64,000 bases of DNA from Candidatus Heimdallarchaeota archaeon (GCA_019894765.1 JAGXNT010000041.1:55537-119536), one strand, 5' to 3'. Shown: positions 51,975-61,444, counted from the stretch's first letter. Made by a program: numbers and translations. Notes: generated by a model not told the origin, from the letters alone.

Positions 51975-53459
51975 TCACTCCTCGTACCCGAACATTTTAA
52001 TGGGGAATTTCTTGCCAGGATTCATGATCCCATTAGGATCAAACACTTTCTTAATGTTGAACATGTATTCATAGGCTTCCTGGTGTTCTAATTCACCAAT
52101 CCAAGGTGTTTTGAATTCTGAATCACCAATGTAAGTTGCAGAAGTCCCTTCAAGTTTAATGGCAACTTCACTCATTTCACGAACATAACTGTAAAAACCT
52201 TGTACGTTTTCAGGGTCTTTATCGTCAACAAAAACTGCAAAACTGATGCTTGGACTTAATCTGTTTGGTCGTTCATGATATACACACATACCGAGGATAT
52301 CTTGGTTGTATTTAGCAGCGATTTCTAGGAATGATTTGTAAGCTTCCTCGATTTTACCAATAGGAATACCACAATCGACAGCACCAAACTTCTTGTCTCT
52401 TTGAGAATCAGGCCACTTCTGTCTGAAAGGAGTAAAGTCTACAGTATACTTTGAAGCCCACCAACCATCAGTGAGTTCCACTTCTTGAACAACTTGTCCT
52501 TTATGCCTTGCACAGATTTCAAGAGCATATTCTCGAGAGAACTTGACCACTTTATCATGATCCTCCATACTAGCAAAGGAAATCCCTAATAATGCTTCAG
52601 CCCAATCAGGAATATCAGGTTCTTTTCCATGTTTTTCCCTATACGAATGAGTGTAGAAACCTAATCGCTTCTTGCAATTGATATGAGCTGATTCCAGTGC
52701 TAATCCAGAATGTATTATATCTCGAATAGCATTCATAGAATCATCTAATGAAGGGAATACAATCATGTCAACCATTCGAGTCTTCATAATTGGTATGAGT
52801 TTCACAGTTGCTTCAGCAATAATACCTAATGTTCCTTCAGAACCAACGAGTAACCAATTCAATTGATAACCCGAATTTGAGCACAAGGCTTTTCTTCGTC
52901 CTGCGCGAACGATCTTTCCTTCACCAGTTATAATGACCGCATTAGTAAGATGATCAATCATTCGTCCATGTCTAATGCCAAAAGCAGAATCATTATTACA
53001 TGTTATAGAAGAGCCAACTGTTGCTGCTTTCTTGCTTTCAGGTTCTTGAGGGAAATATAAATCATATCTCTTTACTGCTTGATTCAATTCCCAAAGAGTG
53101 ATACCAGCTTGAACAGTAGCAGTCATATTGTCAACATCAATTTCTATGACTTGATCCATGCCTTTTGTTTCATAAGCAATACCACCATAAATTGGGACAG
53201 CGCCACCTCCCATGCCTGTAAGACTGCCCATTGGAGTAACTGGTATGCGGTGTTTATTTGCTATCTCAACGATTTTAACCCCTTGTTCTATCGTTCTCGG
53301 TCGAACAACAACATCAGGCAGATGTGTATTCTTATCATCTCGAGGAGACCAGTCTCGAGAATAAGCCATCCGATGAACCATTTCATCAAAGACGATGTCA
53401 TCGCCAACTGCATCTTTTAACTCCTGAACAATCTCGGGAGTTATTTTTCCAAACTTCAT
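51975..53459 (-). CDS. FAD-linked 2-hydroxyacid dehydrogenase (GlcD/D-lactate type)
   Basis: 494 residues. The N-terminal FAD-binding PCMH domain shows VVRPRTIEQGVKIVEIANKH, PMGSLTGMGGGAVPIYGGIA and VGSSITCNNDSAFGIRHGRM. The C-terminal catalytic cap ends in MFNIKKVFDPNGIMNPGKKF, the typical closing signature. It oxidises a D-2-hydroxyacid such as lactate or glycolate and donates electrons to the Fe-S subunit 6 nt downstream. An inverted repeat flanks the promoter region upstream. The exact substrate is not determined. Confidence 0.92.
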   Translation of the reverse strand: MKFGKITPEIVQELKDAVGDDIVFDEMVHRMAYSRDWSPRDDKNTHLPDVVVRPRTIEQGVKIVEIANKHRIPVTPMGSLTGMGGGAVPIYGGIAYETKGMDQVIEIDVDNMTATVQAGITLWELNQAVKRYDLYFPQEPESKKAATVGSSITCNNDSAFGIRHGRMIDHLTNAVIITGEGKIVRAGRRKALCSNSGYQLNWLLVGSEGTLGIIAEATVKLIPIMKTRMVDMIVFPSLDDSMNAIRDIIHSGLALESAHINCKKRLGFYTHSYREKHGKEPDIPDWAEALLGISFASMEDHDKVVKFSREYALEICARHKGQVVQEVELTDGWWASKYTVDFTPFRQKWPDSQRDKKFGAVDCGIPIGKIEEAYKSFLEIAAKYNQDILGMCVYHERPNRLSPSISFAVFVDDKDPENVQGFYSYVREMSEVAIKLEGTSATYIGDSEFKTPWIGELEHQEAYEYMFNIKKVFDPNGIMNPGKKFPIKMFGYEE

Positions 53460-53491
53460 TTTTTACATTCCTAGAAATAATGTTTTAATCC

Positions 53492-53533
53492 GTGTATAGC
53501 TGGAGTATCTTTTTTTTAAAAGTAACTATACAC
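53492..53533 (-). promoter_or_regulatory. Promoter of the GlcD/GlcF operon with flanking inverted repeat
   Basis: GTGTATAG (53492-53499) and CTATACAC (53526-53533) form a perfect 8-bp inverted repeat 26 bp apart. They flank a TTTTAAAAAAAAG TATA-like element on the minus strand, 35-75 nt before the ATG. Confidence 0.5.
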
Positions 53534-53568
53534 TTCTTTTTCTTGTGATATAAAGACTAAGAAGCTAT

Positions 53569-54243
53569 CTAGAATTCCAAATCAATTAATTCTGCGACTT
53601 TCTCCATTAAAGCAGTCATTTTACGATTGTGATAATTGATTCTCCGAAGGAAACTGTACATCGTAGCACTATCAATGTTGTTTTCATTAATGAACTCAGC
53701 TCGTTCTTCTAGCCACTGTTTGAGTTGCTCATCTGATTCTATATTTATGGCTTTGAATTCCTTCAATAAATCTTTGAATTGATCACCAGAGATTTTTGGA
53801 TTAAGTGCTTTAGCAAATCGACCTGCTTCAGCAAAATAATCATCATACTTTGTTCTATCTTTCTTACTCTCAAACAAGAAACCACGAGCGGTCCGACCAA
53901 AATAAGCAACATTATGTCTGCCTTCATGCAAGGTAGCAACCACATCAAGTAAACCAAACTCTTGCATTTTTTGCAAATGAAAATACATGCTTTGCAACTT
54001 CATTTTTTCACCGAGCTTCTTATTAGCCATATCTAAAAGTTCCTTAGCAGAAAAAGAATAGCGAAATCTTTTGGTCCCTTCAATCCATTTCTCTTCTTTA
54101 CCCTTCCTTATGAAGTAAAGAATTAAATTTCTAACCTCATGAGTTAAGACTTCTTCACCTGGAATACCTATACTAACAATTAGGGGTAGTTTCTCCCAAT
54201 AACTATATAGCAGTTCTTTTTTCTCTAACTCTTTCTTGCTCAT
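53569..54243 (-). CDS. Winged-helix regulator divergent from AKR cluster
   Basis: 224 residues. The N-terminal half includes VLTHEVRNLILYFIRKGKEE and SFSAKELLDMANKKLGEKMK, followed by LQSMYFHLQKMQEFGLLDVV, a winged helix of the ArsR/PadR type, then the wing region EGRHNVAYFGRTARGFLFES. The C-terminal half is helical. No known family match. Its start lies 144 nt from that of the first of four aldo/keto reductase genes, with two tandem operator copies in between, so it is probably their repressor and autoregulated. Confidence 0.82.
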   Translation of the reverse strand: MSKKELEKKELLYSYWEKLPLIVSIGIPGEEVLTHEVRNLILYFIRKGKEEKWIEGTKRFRYSFSAKELLDMANKKLGEKMKLQSMYFHLQKMQEFGLLDVVATLHEGRHNVAYFGRTARGFLFESKKDRTKYDDYFAEAGRFAKALNPKISGDQFKDLLKEFKAINIESDEQLKQWLEERAEFINENNIDSATMYSFLRRINYHNRKMTALMEKVAELIDLEF

Positions 54244-54285
54244 GGACTCGCCTTCTGTATTACTGAATTTAGAATCCTAACCGAA

Positions 54286-54351
54286 ATATATATAAGTTTC
54301 GACCATTCAATAGTTATTTGAATGGTACCGTTCAATTGAATATTGAATGGT
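54286..54351 (+). promoter_or_regulatory. TATA box and two abutting 25-bp inverted-repeat operators
   Basis: TATA element ATATATATAA (54285-54294) is followed by ACCATTCAA-N7-TTGAATGGT (54302-54326) and immediately by ACCGTTCAA-N7-TTGAATGGT (54327-54351). Site 1 has perfect 9-bp arms; site 2 has one mismatch. A weaker TTCAAA ... TTTGAA follows (54351-54366). The sites cover the expected plus-strand start of transcription. Confidence 0.8.
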
Positions 54352-54387
54352 TCAAATTCATTTTGAATAATAAAGGTGTTTTGAAAA

Positions 54388-55398
54388 ATGAAAACAAGAG
54401 TATTAGGTAAAACAAAATTGAAAGTTAGTTCGATAGGAATGGGTTGTTGGGCAATAGGTGGACCATTCTACCATAGTGGAGGTCGTATTATCTCTTATGG
54501 TCAAGTAAAAGATGATGAGTCAATAGAAGCATTGGAACGAGGAATAGAATTAGGTGTAAATCTCTTTGACACAGCCAACAATTATGGTGGAGGTAGAAGT
54601 GAAAAAGTTCTTGGCAAGGCTTTGAAAGGAAGAAGAGAGGATTTTGTTATAGCTACTAAATTTGGAACTGTATGGGATTTCGACTCAGGTGATCCAGAGG
54701 TTCCCCAGCGATTAGTAGGCAGAGATCACACACCAGAAGGTATACGAAAAGCATGTGAAACCAGCTTACAGAATCTACAAACTAATTATATTGATTTTTA
54801 TCAGGTTCATTCCGGAAAAATGACATCAGAGGAAGCAGTAGAAGTTGTTGCTATCCTAGAAGAATTAGTTAGCGAAGGAAAGATCAGATACTATGGTTGG
54901 AGCACTGATCATCCTGATCGTGGTGCATTGCTAGCTCATGGTAAGCATTTCGCTGGTATGCAGTTTCGATTAAATATTATTCATAGTAATAATGAGATGT
55001 TGAAATTCCTTGATGAAAACAATGGTTTCGGTCTCATAAAGAATCCTCTCAGTGGTGGACTGCTATCTGGGAAATACAAAGATGATTCCAAAGTACCTCG
55101 AGACCATAATTGGCATGGAAGAGACTTTACAGAAGGAAGAATTGGACAAACAAGAGCAGTATTAGAGGAATTGCGAGAGTTATTAGCTGAAGATGGTCGA
55201 ACTCTTGTTCAAGCTTCTCTTGGGTATATTCTAGCGAAACATGACCGTTTAATTCCAATACCTGGTTTCAAAACTGTCAAACAAGCTGAGGAAAACACTA
55301 AGGTAATTGAGTTAGGTCCATTGTCAAATAAACTCGTAAGTCAAATTGACAAGATATTCTCTGAGGTACATCAAGACCAAGCAGAAGTAGAAGGTTGA
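54388..55398 (+). CDS. Aldo/keto reductase
   Basis: 336 residues without Fe-S tail. Catalytic tetrad present: Asp and Tyr in DTANNYGGGRSEK, Lys in IATKFGTVW, His in YQVHSGK. The C-terminal LIPIPGFKTVKQAEEN is the usual NADP-binding end of the family. It probably reduces aldehydes or ketones with NAD(P)H. AAAGGTG lies 8 nt before the ATG. First gene of a four-gene operon; its stop overlaps the region of the next start. Tandem operators lie over the promoter. Confidence 0.92.
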   Translation: MKTRVLGKTKLKVSSIGMGCWAIGGPFYHSGGRIISYGQVKDDESIEALERGIELGVNLFDTANNYGGGRSEKVLGKALKGRREDFVIATKFGTVWDFDSGDPEVPQRLVGRDHTPEGIRKACETSLQNLQTNYIDFYQVHSGKMTSEEAVEVVAILEELVSEGKIRYYGWSTDHPDRGALLAHGKHFAGMQFRLNIIHSNNEMLKFLDENNGFGLIKNPLSGGLLSGKYKDDSKVPRDHNWHGRDFTEGRIGQTRAVLEELRELLAEDGRTLVQASLGYILAKHDRLIPIPGFKTVKQAEENTKVIELGPLSNKLVSQIDKIFSEVHQDQAEVEG

Positions 55399-55403
55399 AA
55401 ATA

Positions 55404-56405
55404 ATGATGAGAAAATTAGGTAAATCAAATATTAAGGCAAGTGCTGTAGGTTTAGGTTGCTTCCCCTTAGGTGGTCTATTCTATCACAAAGGAGAACCAT
55501 GGTCACATGGGGAAGTAAACGAAAAGGATGGGATTGAAGCAATTAAGAGAGGATTAGATTTAGGAATCAATCTCTTTGATACCTCGGATGTTTACGGGTG
55601 CGGAAAAAGTGAAACACTCCTTGGGAAAGCAATCAAAGGCAGAAGAGATGAAGTAGTCATTGCAACAAAGTTTAGTTCTGTTTGGGATAAGAATTCCGGG
55701 GATCCAAAAGCACCTTGTCAATCAACAGGTGAAAAGAATATCACTCCTGAATACATTAGGAAATGCTGTCAAGAAAGTCTCAAACGATTACAAACAGAGT
55801 ACATAGACATCTATCAATTACACTGGTCATCAATGAAAGTAGAGGAAGCAGTGGGAGTACGCAATGTTTTAGAAGAATTAGTAGATGAAGGATTAATTCG
55901 TACATTTGGTTGGAGCACAGATTCAATCGAACGTGCAAAGACCTTCGCTGATAGTAAGAATTGTTCTTCAATGCAATTTTCAGTTAATTTCACGCGTAAA
56001 AATGGACCGATGCTAGAATTACTTGATGAGTTTGAACTAGGTGGTCTTATTAGATCTCCATTTGGTATGGGGATTCTAATCGGAAAATACAATGAGAAAA
56101 GTGTAGCATCAAAAGATCATTACTTGCAAAGAGTGAACTTTAGCGATGAAAGATACGTGAAAACATTCGAAGCTGTGAATGCTGTTAAGGAATTAATGAA
56201 TAGCGATGGAAGAACACTAGCACAAGCAGCAATAGGTTACATTTTAGCTCAGCATGATCGAATTATTCCAATTCCTGGTTTTAAGACTGTGAAACAAGTA
56301 GAAGATAACGCTAAAGCTATGGAATTAGGACCGCTTTCTAAGAAAGTAATGAACCAGATTAATGATGTCTTTTCTGATTTATGTATGGATATGAGTAAAA
56401 CGTAA
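55404..56405 (+). CDS. Aldo/keto reductase
   Basis: 333 residues from ATG 55404, which follows AAGGTTGA by 5 nt and aligns with the paralogue start. A TTG at 55395 overlapping the previous stop would add three residues. Catalytic residues: DTSDVYGCGKSE, IATKFSSVW, YQLHWSS. It is a close duplicate of the preceding enzyme and shares the C-terminal RIIPIPGFKTVKQVEDN. The pair could act on different carbonyl substrates or form heteromers. Confidence 0.92.
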   Translation: MMRKLGKSNIKASAVGLGCFPLGGLFYHKGEPWSHGEVNEKDGIEAIKRGLDLGINLFDTSDVYGCGKSETLLGKAIKGRRDEVVIATKFSSVWDKNSGDPKAPCQSTGEKNITPEYIRKCCQESLKRLQTEYIDIYQLHWSSMKVEEAVGVRNVLEELVDEGLIRTFGWSTDSIERAKTFADSKNCSSMQFSVNFTRKNGPMLELLDEFELGGLIRSPFGMGILIGKYNEKSVASKDHYLQRVNFSDERYVKTFEAVNAVKELMNSDGRTLAQAAIGYILAQHDRIIPIPGFKTVKQVEDNAKAMELGPLSKKVMNQINDVFSDLCMDMSKT

Positions 56406-56423
56406 TGAAGTTGGAGGAATTAT

Positions 56424-57407
56424 ATGAAGTATAGAAATGTAGGAAAACATGGTGTGAAAGTATCTGAAATCAGTATCGGAACAATGTACCATGGATCTAA
56501 AGTAAAGAAAGAGAATGCTTTGAAATGCTTAGAGGAAGCACATAATCAAGGAATAAATCATATTGATAATGCTGATTTATATGGTTTAATCGATGATACC
56601 AAGATGGATTCTGAGAAGCGAGTGAGAGCAGAATCAATTGTAGGAGAATTTCTTAAGGGATATACTCGAGAAGACTTTGTTATTAGTAGCAAAGTCTACA
56701 CTAGAATGCGAGAAAGCGTGAATAGTGGAGGATTGAGTAGGAAACACATTAGAGAAGGAATACAAGACTCATTGAACCATTTGCAAACAGATTATCTCGA
56801 TATTTATTATTGTCATCGACCAGATTCATCAACTCCTCTAGAGGAAACAATCTCTGTAATGACTAATCTAATCGATGAAGGATTAATCCATTACTGGGGA
56901 ACTAGTCGTTGGCCAGCAACTCTTATTGAACGAGCGATTGGTTTTGCTAAGAATTTTGGAATGTATCCTCCTCATGTAGAGCAACCAAAATATCACTTAT
57001 TGGAAAGATCCATTGAGGTTGACATTTTAGAACTAGCAACTTATCATGGTCTAGGGTTAATTGCTTATCAACCACTTGCTGGTGGGGTGCTTACCGGGAA
57101 ATATCTTGAGAAGATTCCAAAAACCAGTAGAGCTGCTGTGAGTAAATACCAAGCTGGAATGCTTGAGCAATTTGGAGATAAAGTTTCAGGATTAGCTCCA
57201 ATAGCAGAATCATTAGAGATACCTTTGAATCAGTTTGCAATAGCATGGACACTTCAGAAACCGGAAATAAGCTCCATTATCATTGGTGCTTCAAAACCGG
57301 AACATGTAAAATCAAATGCTGAAGCAAGTGGAATAGAATTTTCCCAAGAAACTCTTGAGAAAATTGAAGAAGTTCTGCAGAACAAGCCAGCATCAAGCTA
57401 TAGGTGA
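56424..57407 (+). CDS. Aldo/keto reductase (Kv-beta/YghZ-like subgroup)
   Basis: 327 residues. Tetrad: DNADLYG (Asp, Tyr), VISSKVYTRM (Lys), YYCHRPDS (His). The insert around DDTKMDSEKRVRAESIVGEF and the RWPATLIERAIGFAKNFGMY region match the subgroup of Kv-beta-like reductases. It ends SSIIIGASKPEHVKSNAEAS, the usual family end. GGAGG lies 8 nt before the ATG. Third gene of the operon, 18 nt after the second. Confidence 0.9.
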   Translation: MKYRNVGKHGVKVSEISIGTMYHGSKVKKENALKCLEEAHNQGINHIDNADLYGLIDDTKMDSEKRVRAESIVGEFLKGYTREDFVISSKVYTRMRESVNSGGLSRKHIREGIQDSLNHLQTDYLDIYYCHRPDSSTPLEETISVMTNLIDEGLIHYWGTSRWPATLIERAIGFAKNFGMYPPHVEQPKYHLLERSIEVDILELATYHGLGLIAYQPLAGGVLTGKYLEKIPKTSRAAVSKYQAGMLEQFGDKVSGLAPIAESLEIPLNQFAIAWTLQKPEISSIIIGASKPEHVKSNAEASGIEFSQETLEKIEEVLQNKPASSYR

Positions 57408-57417
57408 GGGGTGTAAA

Positions 57418-58383
57418 ATGAAGTATCGTAATTTAGGAAAACAAGGACTAAAGGTTTCAGAAATTAGTATTGGTACAATGTATCACGGATCGTATTTTAG
57501 CAAAAAAACATCTATCAGTGTCTTAGAGGAAGCAGTGAAACAAGGAATCAATTACATAGATTGTGCAGACAGATATGGAATATTCGATTCGGAACTTCCT
57601 ATGGAAGAACGAACACCAGCAGAAGAATACCTAGGAGAATTCCTACAAGGACAAAATAGAGATGACTTAGTTATTAGTACCAAAGTATTCTACAAGATGA
57701 GGGAAACACCCAACAGCGGAGGATTGAATCGAAAACACATTCATGAAGCTGTGAAACGTTCACTTAGGTTGCTGCAAACAGATTACATTGACATTTATTA
57801 TTGTCACAGACCAGATAGAGATACTCCTCTTGAAGAAACCGTGCTAACGATGAGCGACCTGATAGAAGAAGGAACAATCCATCATTGGGGAACAAGCTGG
57901 TGGCCACCAACAATGGTGGAAAGAGCAATATGGATAGCTAAGAAACTTGGAGCTCATCCCCCACATGCAGAGCAACCACCCTATCATATGTATGCCAGAT
58001 TTATAGAAGAAGACTTACTAGAAGTAGCAAAATATCATGGATTAGGATTAGTAACATTTGAAGCATTAGCAACGGGATTGATAACAGAAAAATATCTTAA
58101 AGGAATTCCAAAGGGATCTCGAGCAAGTAAAGATGATGATTACAAGGAAGAAGTAATGGAAAAATATCGGAAAAGAGTAAACAAATTGCTACCAATAGCA
58201 GAGAAATTAGAGATCCCAATAAGCCAAATAGCAATTGCATGGACACTAAGACTACCAGAAATCAGCTCCTCACTAATGGGTGCATCAAAACCAGAACAAG
58301 TTATCTCTAATGCTCAAGCAAGTGAAGTTACTTTAAACAAAAATACTATTGAAAAAATCGAAAAAGCTTTAAAAAATAGTTAA
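57418..58383 (+). CDS. Aldo/keto reductase (Kv-beta/YghZ-like subgroup)
   Basis: 321 residues from ATG 57418, 4 nt after GAGGGGTG. A longer ORF from 57355 would overlap the previous gene, and its extra residues have no match in the paralogue. Tetrad: DCADRYG (Asp, Tyr), VISTKVFYKM (Lys), YYCHRPDR (His). It is a clear duplicate of the preceding gene and the last gene of the operon. A 10-bp hairpin with a T-rich tail follows. Confidence 0.91.
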   Translation: MKYRNLGKQGLKVSEISIGTMYHGSYFSKKTSISVLEEAVKQGINYIDCADRYGIFDSELPMEERTPAEEYLGEFLQGQNRDDLVISTKVFYKMRETPNSGGLNRKHIHEAVKRSLRLLQTDYIDIYYCHRPDRDTPLEETVLTMSDLIEEGTIHHWGTSWWPPTMVERAIWIAKKLGAHPPHAEQPPYHMYARFIEEDLLEVAKYHGLGLVTFEALATGLITEKYLKGIPKGSRASKDDDYKEEVMEKYRKRVNKLLPIAEKLEIPISQIAIAWTLRLPEISSSLMGASKPEQVISNAQASEVTLNKNTIEKIEKALKNS

Positions 58384-58399
58384 TATTTGCTTTTAATTA

Positions 58400-58460
58400 A
58401 GGATAAATCATTCGGATTTCTTTTGAGAAAAAGATTTATCCTACCATTTTCTTCTTATTT
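58400..58460 (+). terminator. Terminator of the second AKR cluster
   Basis: A perfect 10-bp stem AGGATAAATC / GATTTATCCT (58400-58442) with a 23-nt loop, followed by ACCATTTTCTTCTTATTTAT. Confidence 0.6.
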
Positions 58461-58475
58461 ATAGGGGTAGTTATT

Positions 58476-60161
58476 TTGTCATCTGCATTGGAGAAAGAAA
58501 TTGGAAAAATTGAATTACTAGTTTACGAAGGGAAACTCAAAGAAGCTCATAAAAGAACTAAGGAATTACTAAAGAAAGACAATTTAACTAAAGAAATAGA
58601 GCTTCAAATAGTAGTAATTCAAAGCGAAATATTAACCTACTTTGCGAAATATCCAGATTCTCTTAAACTATCAGAAAAAGTACTAAATGAAAGTGAAGCA
58701 ATTGATAACAATCTTCTGAAAGCTGATGCCTATCTTCAACAAGCATTGTCTCTCTATAATCTTGGCAAATTCAAAGAAAGCCAAGAAGCATCAATAAAAG
58801 GATTAGAATTAATTGAAGATGCTGAAAAGTATGATTTGAAACATGTCGCTCAAACTAAGATCTTACTACTTGCAAGTCAAGGAACTTTAGCATTGGAGTT
58901 TGGGGATTTTCCTAAAGGCTTGGAGTTATTTAAAGCAGCATATAAGTGTGCACTAGACACTAAACTTGATTATTTAATTGCATTCGCAACAGGTCTTTTA
59001 GGTCAGGGTACCTATATTACTGGAGAATATGAAAAAGGTGAAAAATATGTTGATAGTGCAATGGAAATCGCCCAATCTATTGGAAAGCACTTGTTTCTAC
59101 TTTATACCTATTTTACTTATGCTACTGTAAAGCAATTAGTTAGAAAATTCGACACAGCACTAGAGTATCATCAAAAGGGAATAGAGTTTTCAATGGAAAC
59201 GGGAGCAAAGATAATACTCTATATTTTTTACTCGCATTCAGCTCTAATATATTCAAGTCGATACAATCTAGATAAAGCTTTAGAATACAATAATTTAGCT
59301 TTAGAAGTAGTGCCTACTGGAAAGTATATTTTGCTTCAAAATACTGGCTCCATATATTTAATGAAAAATGAAATCGAAAAAGCTCATGAATATTTCCAAA
59401 ATGGATTGGCAAATAGTAGGAAAACAGGTGAAATAAGAGTGAGACCAGGCATCATATATCACCTAGTATTGACTTCATTATTAAAGAAGGATTTAGAACA
59501 AGCAGAGAAATATTTGTTGGAATTAGATGCATTAGGTCTGGAATCTGATTATAAACAGATTACTCAATATCAACAACTAGCAAAAATCCTCATTCTCAAA
59601 GAAAGTACCCGCATCCAAGACTGGTTTGAAGCTATCGAAATTCTTGAAAAACTCTTAGCTGATGAGAAACTACATATAAGTACTCGAATTGATGCTCTTT
59701 TCCACCTTGTAGAGATTCGATTAAAAGAACTACAAGTAACAGCTGATCAAGAAATATTAACCGAAGTTAAAAAACAGATCGAAATCATACAAGAACATGC
59801 CGAAGAAAACAAACAATTCAATTTGTTGGCGAACCTCTATCGCTTGAAATCACAACTAGCCTTAGTTGAGTTGGATGCTAAAAAAGCAGTTGAATTGCTT
59901 ATTACTGCTAAAACTCTTGCAGAAGAAAAGAACCTGCAGATGATAGCTTCTAATATTCGGGAAGAACAAGCAAAACTTGACCAACAGCAAAACATGTGGA
60001 ATCGATTGACAGAACAAAAAGCTCCTTTAAAGGATACTCTGAAAGAAGTTCATTTGGATAATCGTGCTAAGCAACTTGCTAATGAAACAATCGTAGAGGT
60101 TCGCGATGAACGAACTGGTGATGTGATCGAGTATCGGAAGCTTTTTGCCTTGAAGATTTAA
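58476..60161 (+). CDS. Large TPR protein
   Basis: 561 residues from TTG 58476, with AGGGGT about 8 nt upstream. Some ten to twelve tetratricopeptide-like units run from residue about 10 to 500, e.g. ADAYLQQALSLYNLGKFKES and FATGLLGQGTYITGEYEKGE. The last 40 residues (NRAKQLANETIVEVRDERTG followed by DVIEYRKLFALKI) are not TPR and may be a short beta domain. No helix-turn-helix, kinase or membrane segment seen. It resembles the many stand-alone TPR proteins of Asgard archaea; partners unknown. Confidence 0.85.
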   Translation: MSSALEKEIGKIELLVYEGKLKEAHKRTKELLKKDNLTKEIELQIVVIQSEILTYFAKYPDSLKLSEKVLNESEAIDNNLLKADAYLQQALSLYNLGKFKESQEASIKGLELIEDAEKYDLKHVAQTKILLLASQGTLALEFGDFPKGLELFKAAYKCALDTKLDYLIAFATGLLGQGTYITGEYEKGEKYVDSAMEIAQSIGKHLFLLYTYFTYATVKQLVRKFDTALEYHQKGIEFSMETGAKIILYIFYSHSALIYSSRYNLDKALEYNNLALEVVPTGKYILLQNTGSIYLMKNEIEKAHEYFQNGLANSRKTGEIRVRPGIIYHLVLTSLLKKDLEQAEKYLLELDALGLESDYKQITQYQQLAKILILKESTRIQDWFEAIEILEKLLADEKLHISTRIDALFHLVEIRLKELQVTADQEILTEVKKQIEIIQEHAEENKQFNLLANLYRLKSQLALVELDAKKAVELLITAKTLAEEKNLQMIASNIREEQAKLDQQQNMWNRLTEQKAPLKDTLKEVHLDNRAKQLANETIVEVRDERTGDVIEYRKLFALKI

Positions 60162-60271
60162 GTGATGAATTTTTTCTTTCTATTCACTAATTACATTGTA
60201 TATAGGTAGTTACTTAAATTCATGAATTATCGATTCTTAGCATCTTTTGTAATTATCAGGAGATTCGTCTT

Positions 60272-61372
60272 ATGGCAAAGACAACAAAGGTACAGCTTAA
60301 TCCATATGAAAAGCTCTCACATACACTAAATACTATTCCAAATGGTTTTATGACGCTAGAAGATGGCACACATTTGAGAATGCTTGAGTGGATCTATGAA
60401 CCCTGGGAAGCAGATTTGGCTAGTAAATTGAAACTCGCAGGCGAATCACTAAAAAGAATGGCTAGACGATTACGAATTCCTAGAAAAGACCTAGCTAAGA
60501 AACTAACAATAATGGAAGAGAAAGGGCAATTACATATTATGAGGAAAAGAAGGGGAACGAAATATGGTTTATTGCCATTTGTAATTGGGTTATATGAAGA
60601 ACAAATTCATCGAATGGATGCTGAATTTGCACAATTGTTTGAAAACTATGTCCAGAAAACTCGAGGTGAAATACTCTTCACATCTGAACCTCCCATCCAA
60701 AGAGTAATTCCAATTAATCGTGTCATAAAAACTGATCTCAAAATACATACGTATAATCAAGCAGAGACTTTAGTCCATAATGCAAAAAGCTGGGGAATTA
60801 GAGACTGTATTTGTAGAAAACAACAGAAACTGATAGGCAATGGATGCGATTATCCCATGAGTATTTGTTTATCATTTTCTTCCAGAGAAAATGCTTATGA
60901 AGATAATAATGCTACAAAACCAGTAACCAAAACTAGAGCACTCGAATTACTGAGAGAAGCTGAAGAAGCAGGACTTGTTCATACAACGATGAATATTGAA
61001 AAAGGGCAATCTTACATCTGTAATTGCTGCACTTGTTGTTGTGGAATTTTACAAGGATTAGTTAAATACGACCAACCAAATGCTTTTGTAAAATCAGATT
61101 ATGTCTTGAGCATTGAAGAAGAATCTTGTTCCGGTTGTGGAAAATGCATTGATCGCTGTCAATTTAATGCTCTAACAATTACTGACAAGAAATGTCATGT
61201 TGATGAAAAATGCGTTGGCTGTGGTGTTTGTGCTTTAGTTTGTCCTAAGGAAGCAATGTATCTCGAACCAAGGAACAGGAAGGATGTCTCAAAACCACCA
61301 AGAAATATTCTCTTTTGGATGATAAAACGAGCGTTCAAGCGAAGAGTTAACCCGATGAAAGTTTTATTCTAA
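60272..61372 (+). CDS. Winged-helix and 2x[4Fe-4S] protein
   Basis: 366 residues. The N-terminal part (about 45-110; LKRMARRLRIPRKDLAKKLT, MEEKGQLHIMRKRRGTKYGL) looks like a winged helix. The middle has two cysteine-rich stretches, CICRKQQ...GC...C and CNCCTCCCGI. The C-terminus has two ferredoxin motifs, CSGCGKCIDRCQFNAL and CVGCGVCALVCPKEAM. Relatives of this family occur in anaerobic bacteria and archaea and are annotated only as 4Fe-4S proteins. It could be a redox-responsive regulator or an electron carrier. AGGAGAT lies about 9 nt before the ATG. Followed by a PIG-L-like gene after 72 nt. Confidence 0.82.
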   Translation: MAKTTKVQLNPYEKLSHTLNTIPNGFMTLEDGTHLRMLEWIYEPWEADLASKLKLAGESLKRMARRLRIPRKDLAKKLTIMEEKGQLHIMRKRRGTKYGLLPFVIGLYEEQIHRMDAEFAQLFENYVQKTRGEILFTSEPPIQRVIPINRVIKTDLKIHTYNQAETLVHNAKSWGIRDCICRKQQKLIGNGCDYPMSICLSFSSRENAYEDNNATKPVTKTRALELLREAEEAGLVHTTMNIEKGQSYICNCCTCCCGILQGLVKYDQPNAFVKSDYVLSIEEESCSGCGKCIDRCQFNALTITDKKCHVDEKCVGCGVCALVCPKEAMYLEPRNRKDVSKPPRNILFWMIKRAFKRRVNPMKVLF

Positions 61373-61444
61373 TCAGAAAAATAATCGTTATGCCATATAG
61401 ACAACTTTATTTTCAATAGCAAACTCTCGTATATTTGGATAGTA

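Noticed and set aside
57355..57417. Longer start for the last aldo/keto reductase
   Set aside because: It would overlap the previous gene by 50 nt; ATG 57418 has GAGGGGTG upstream and aligns with the paralogue.
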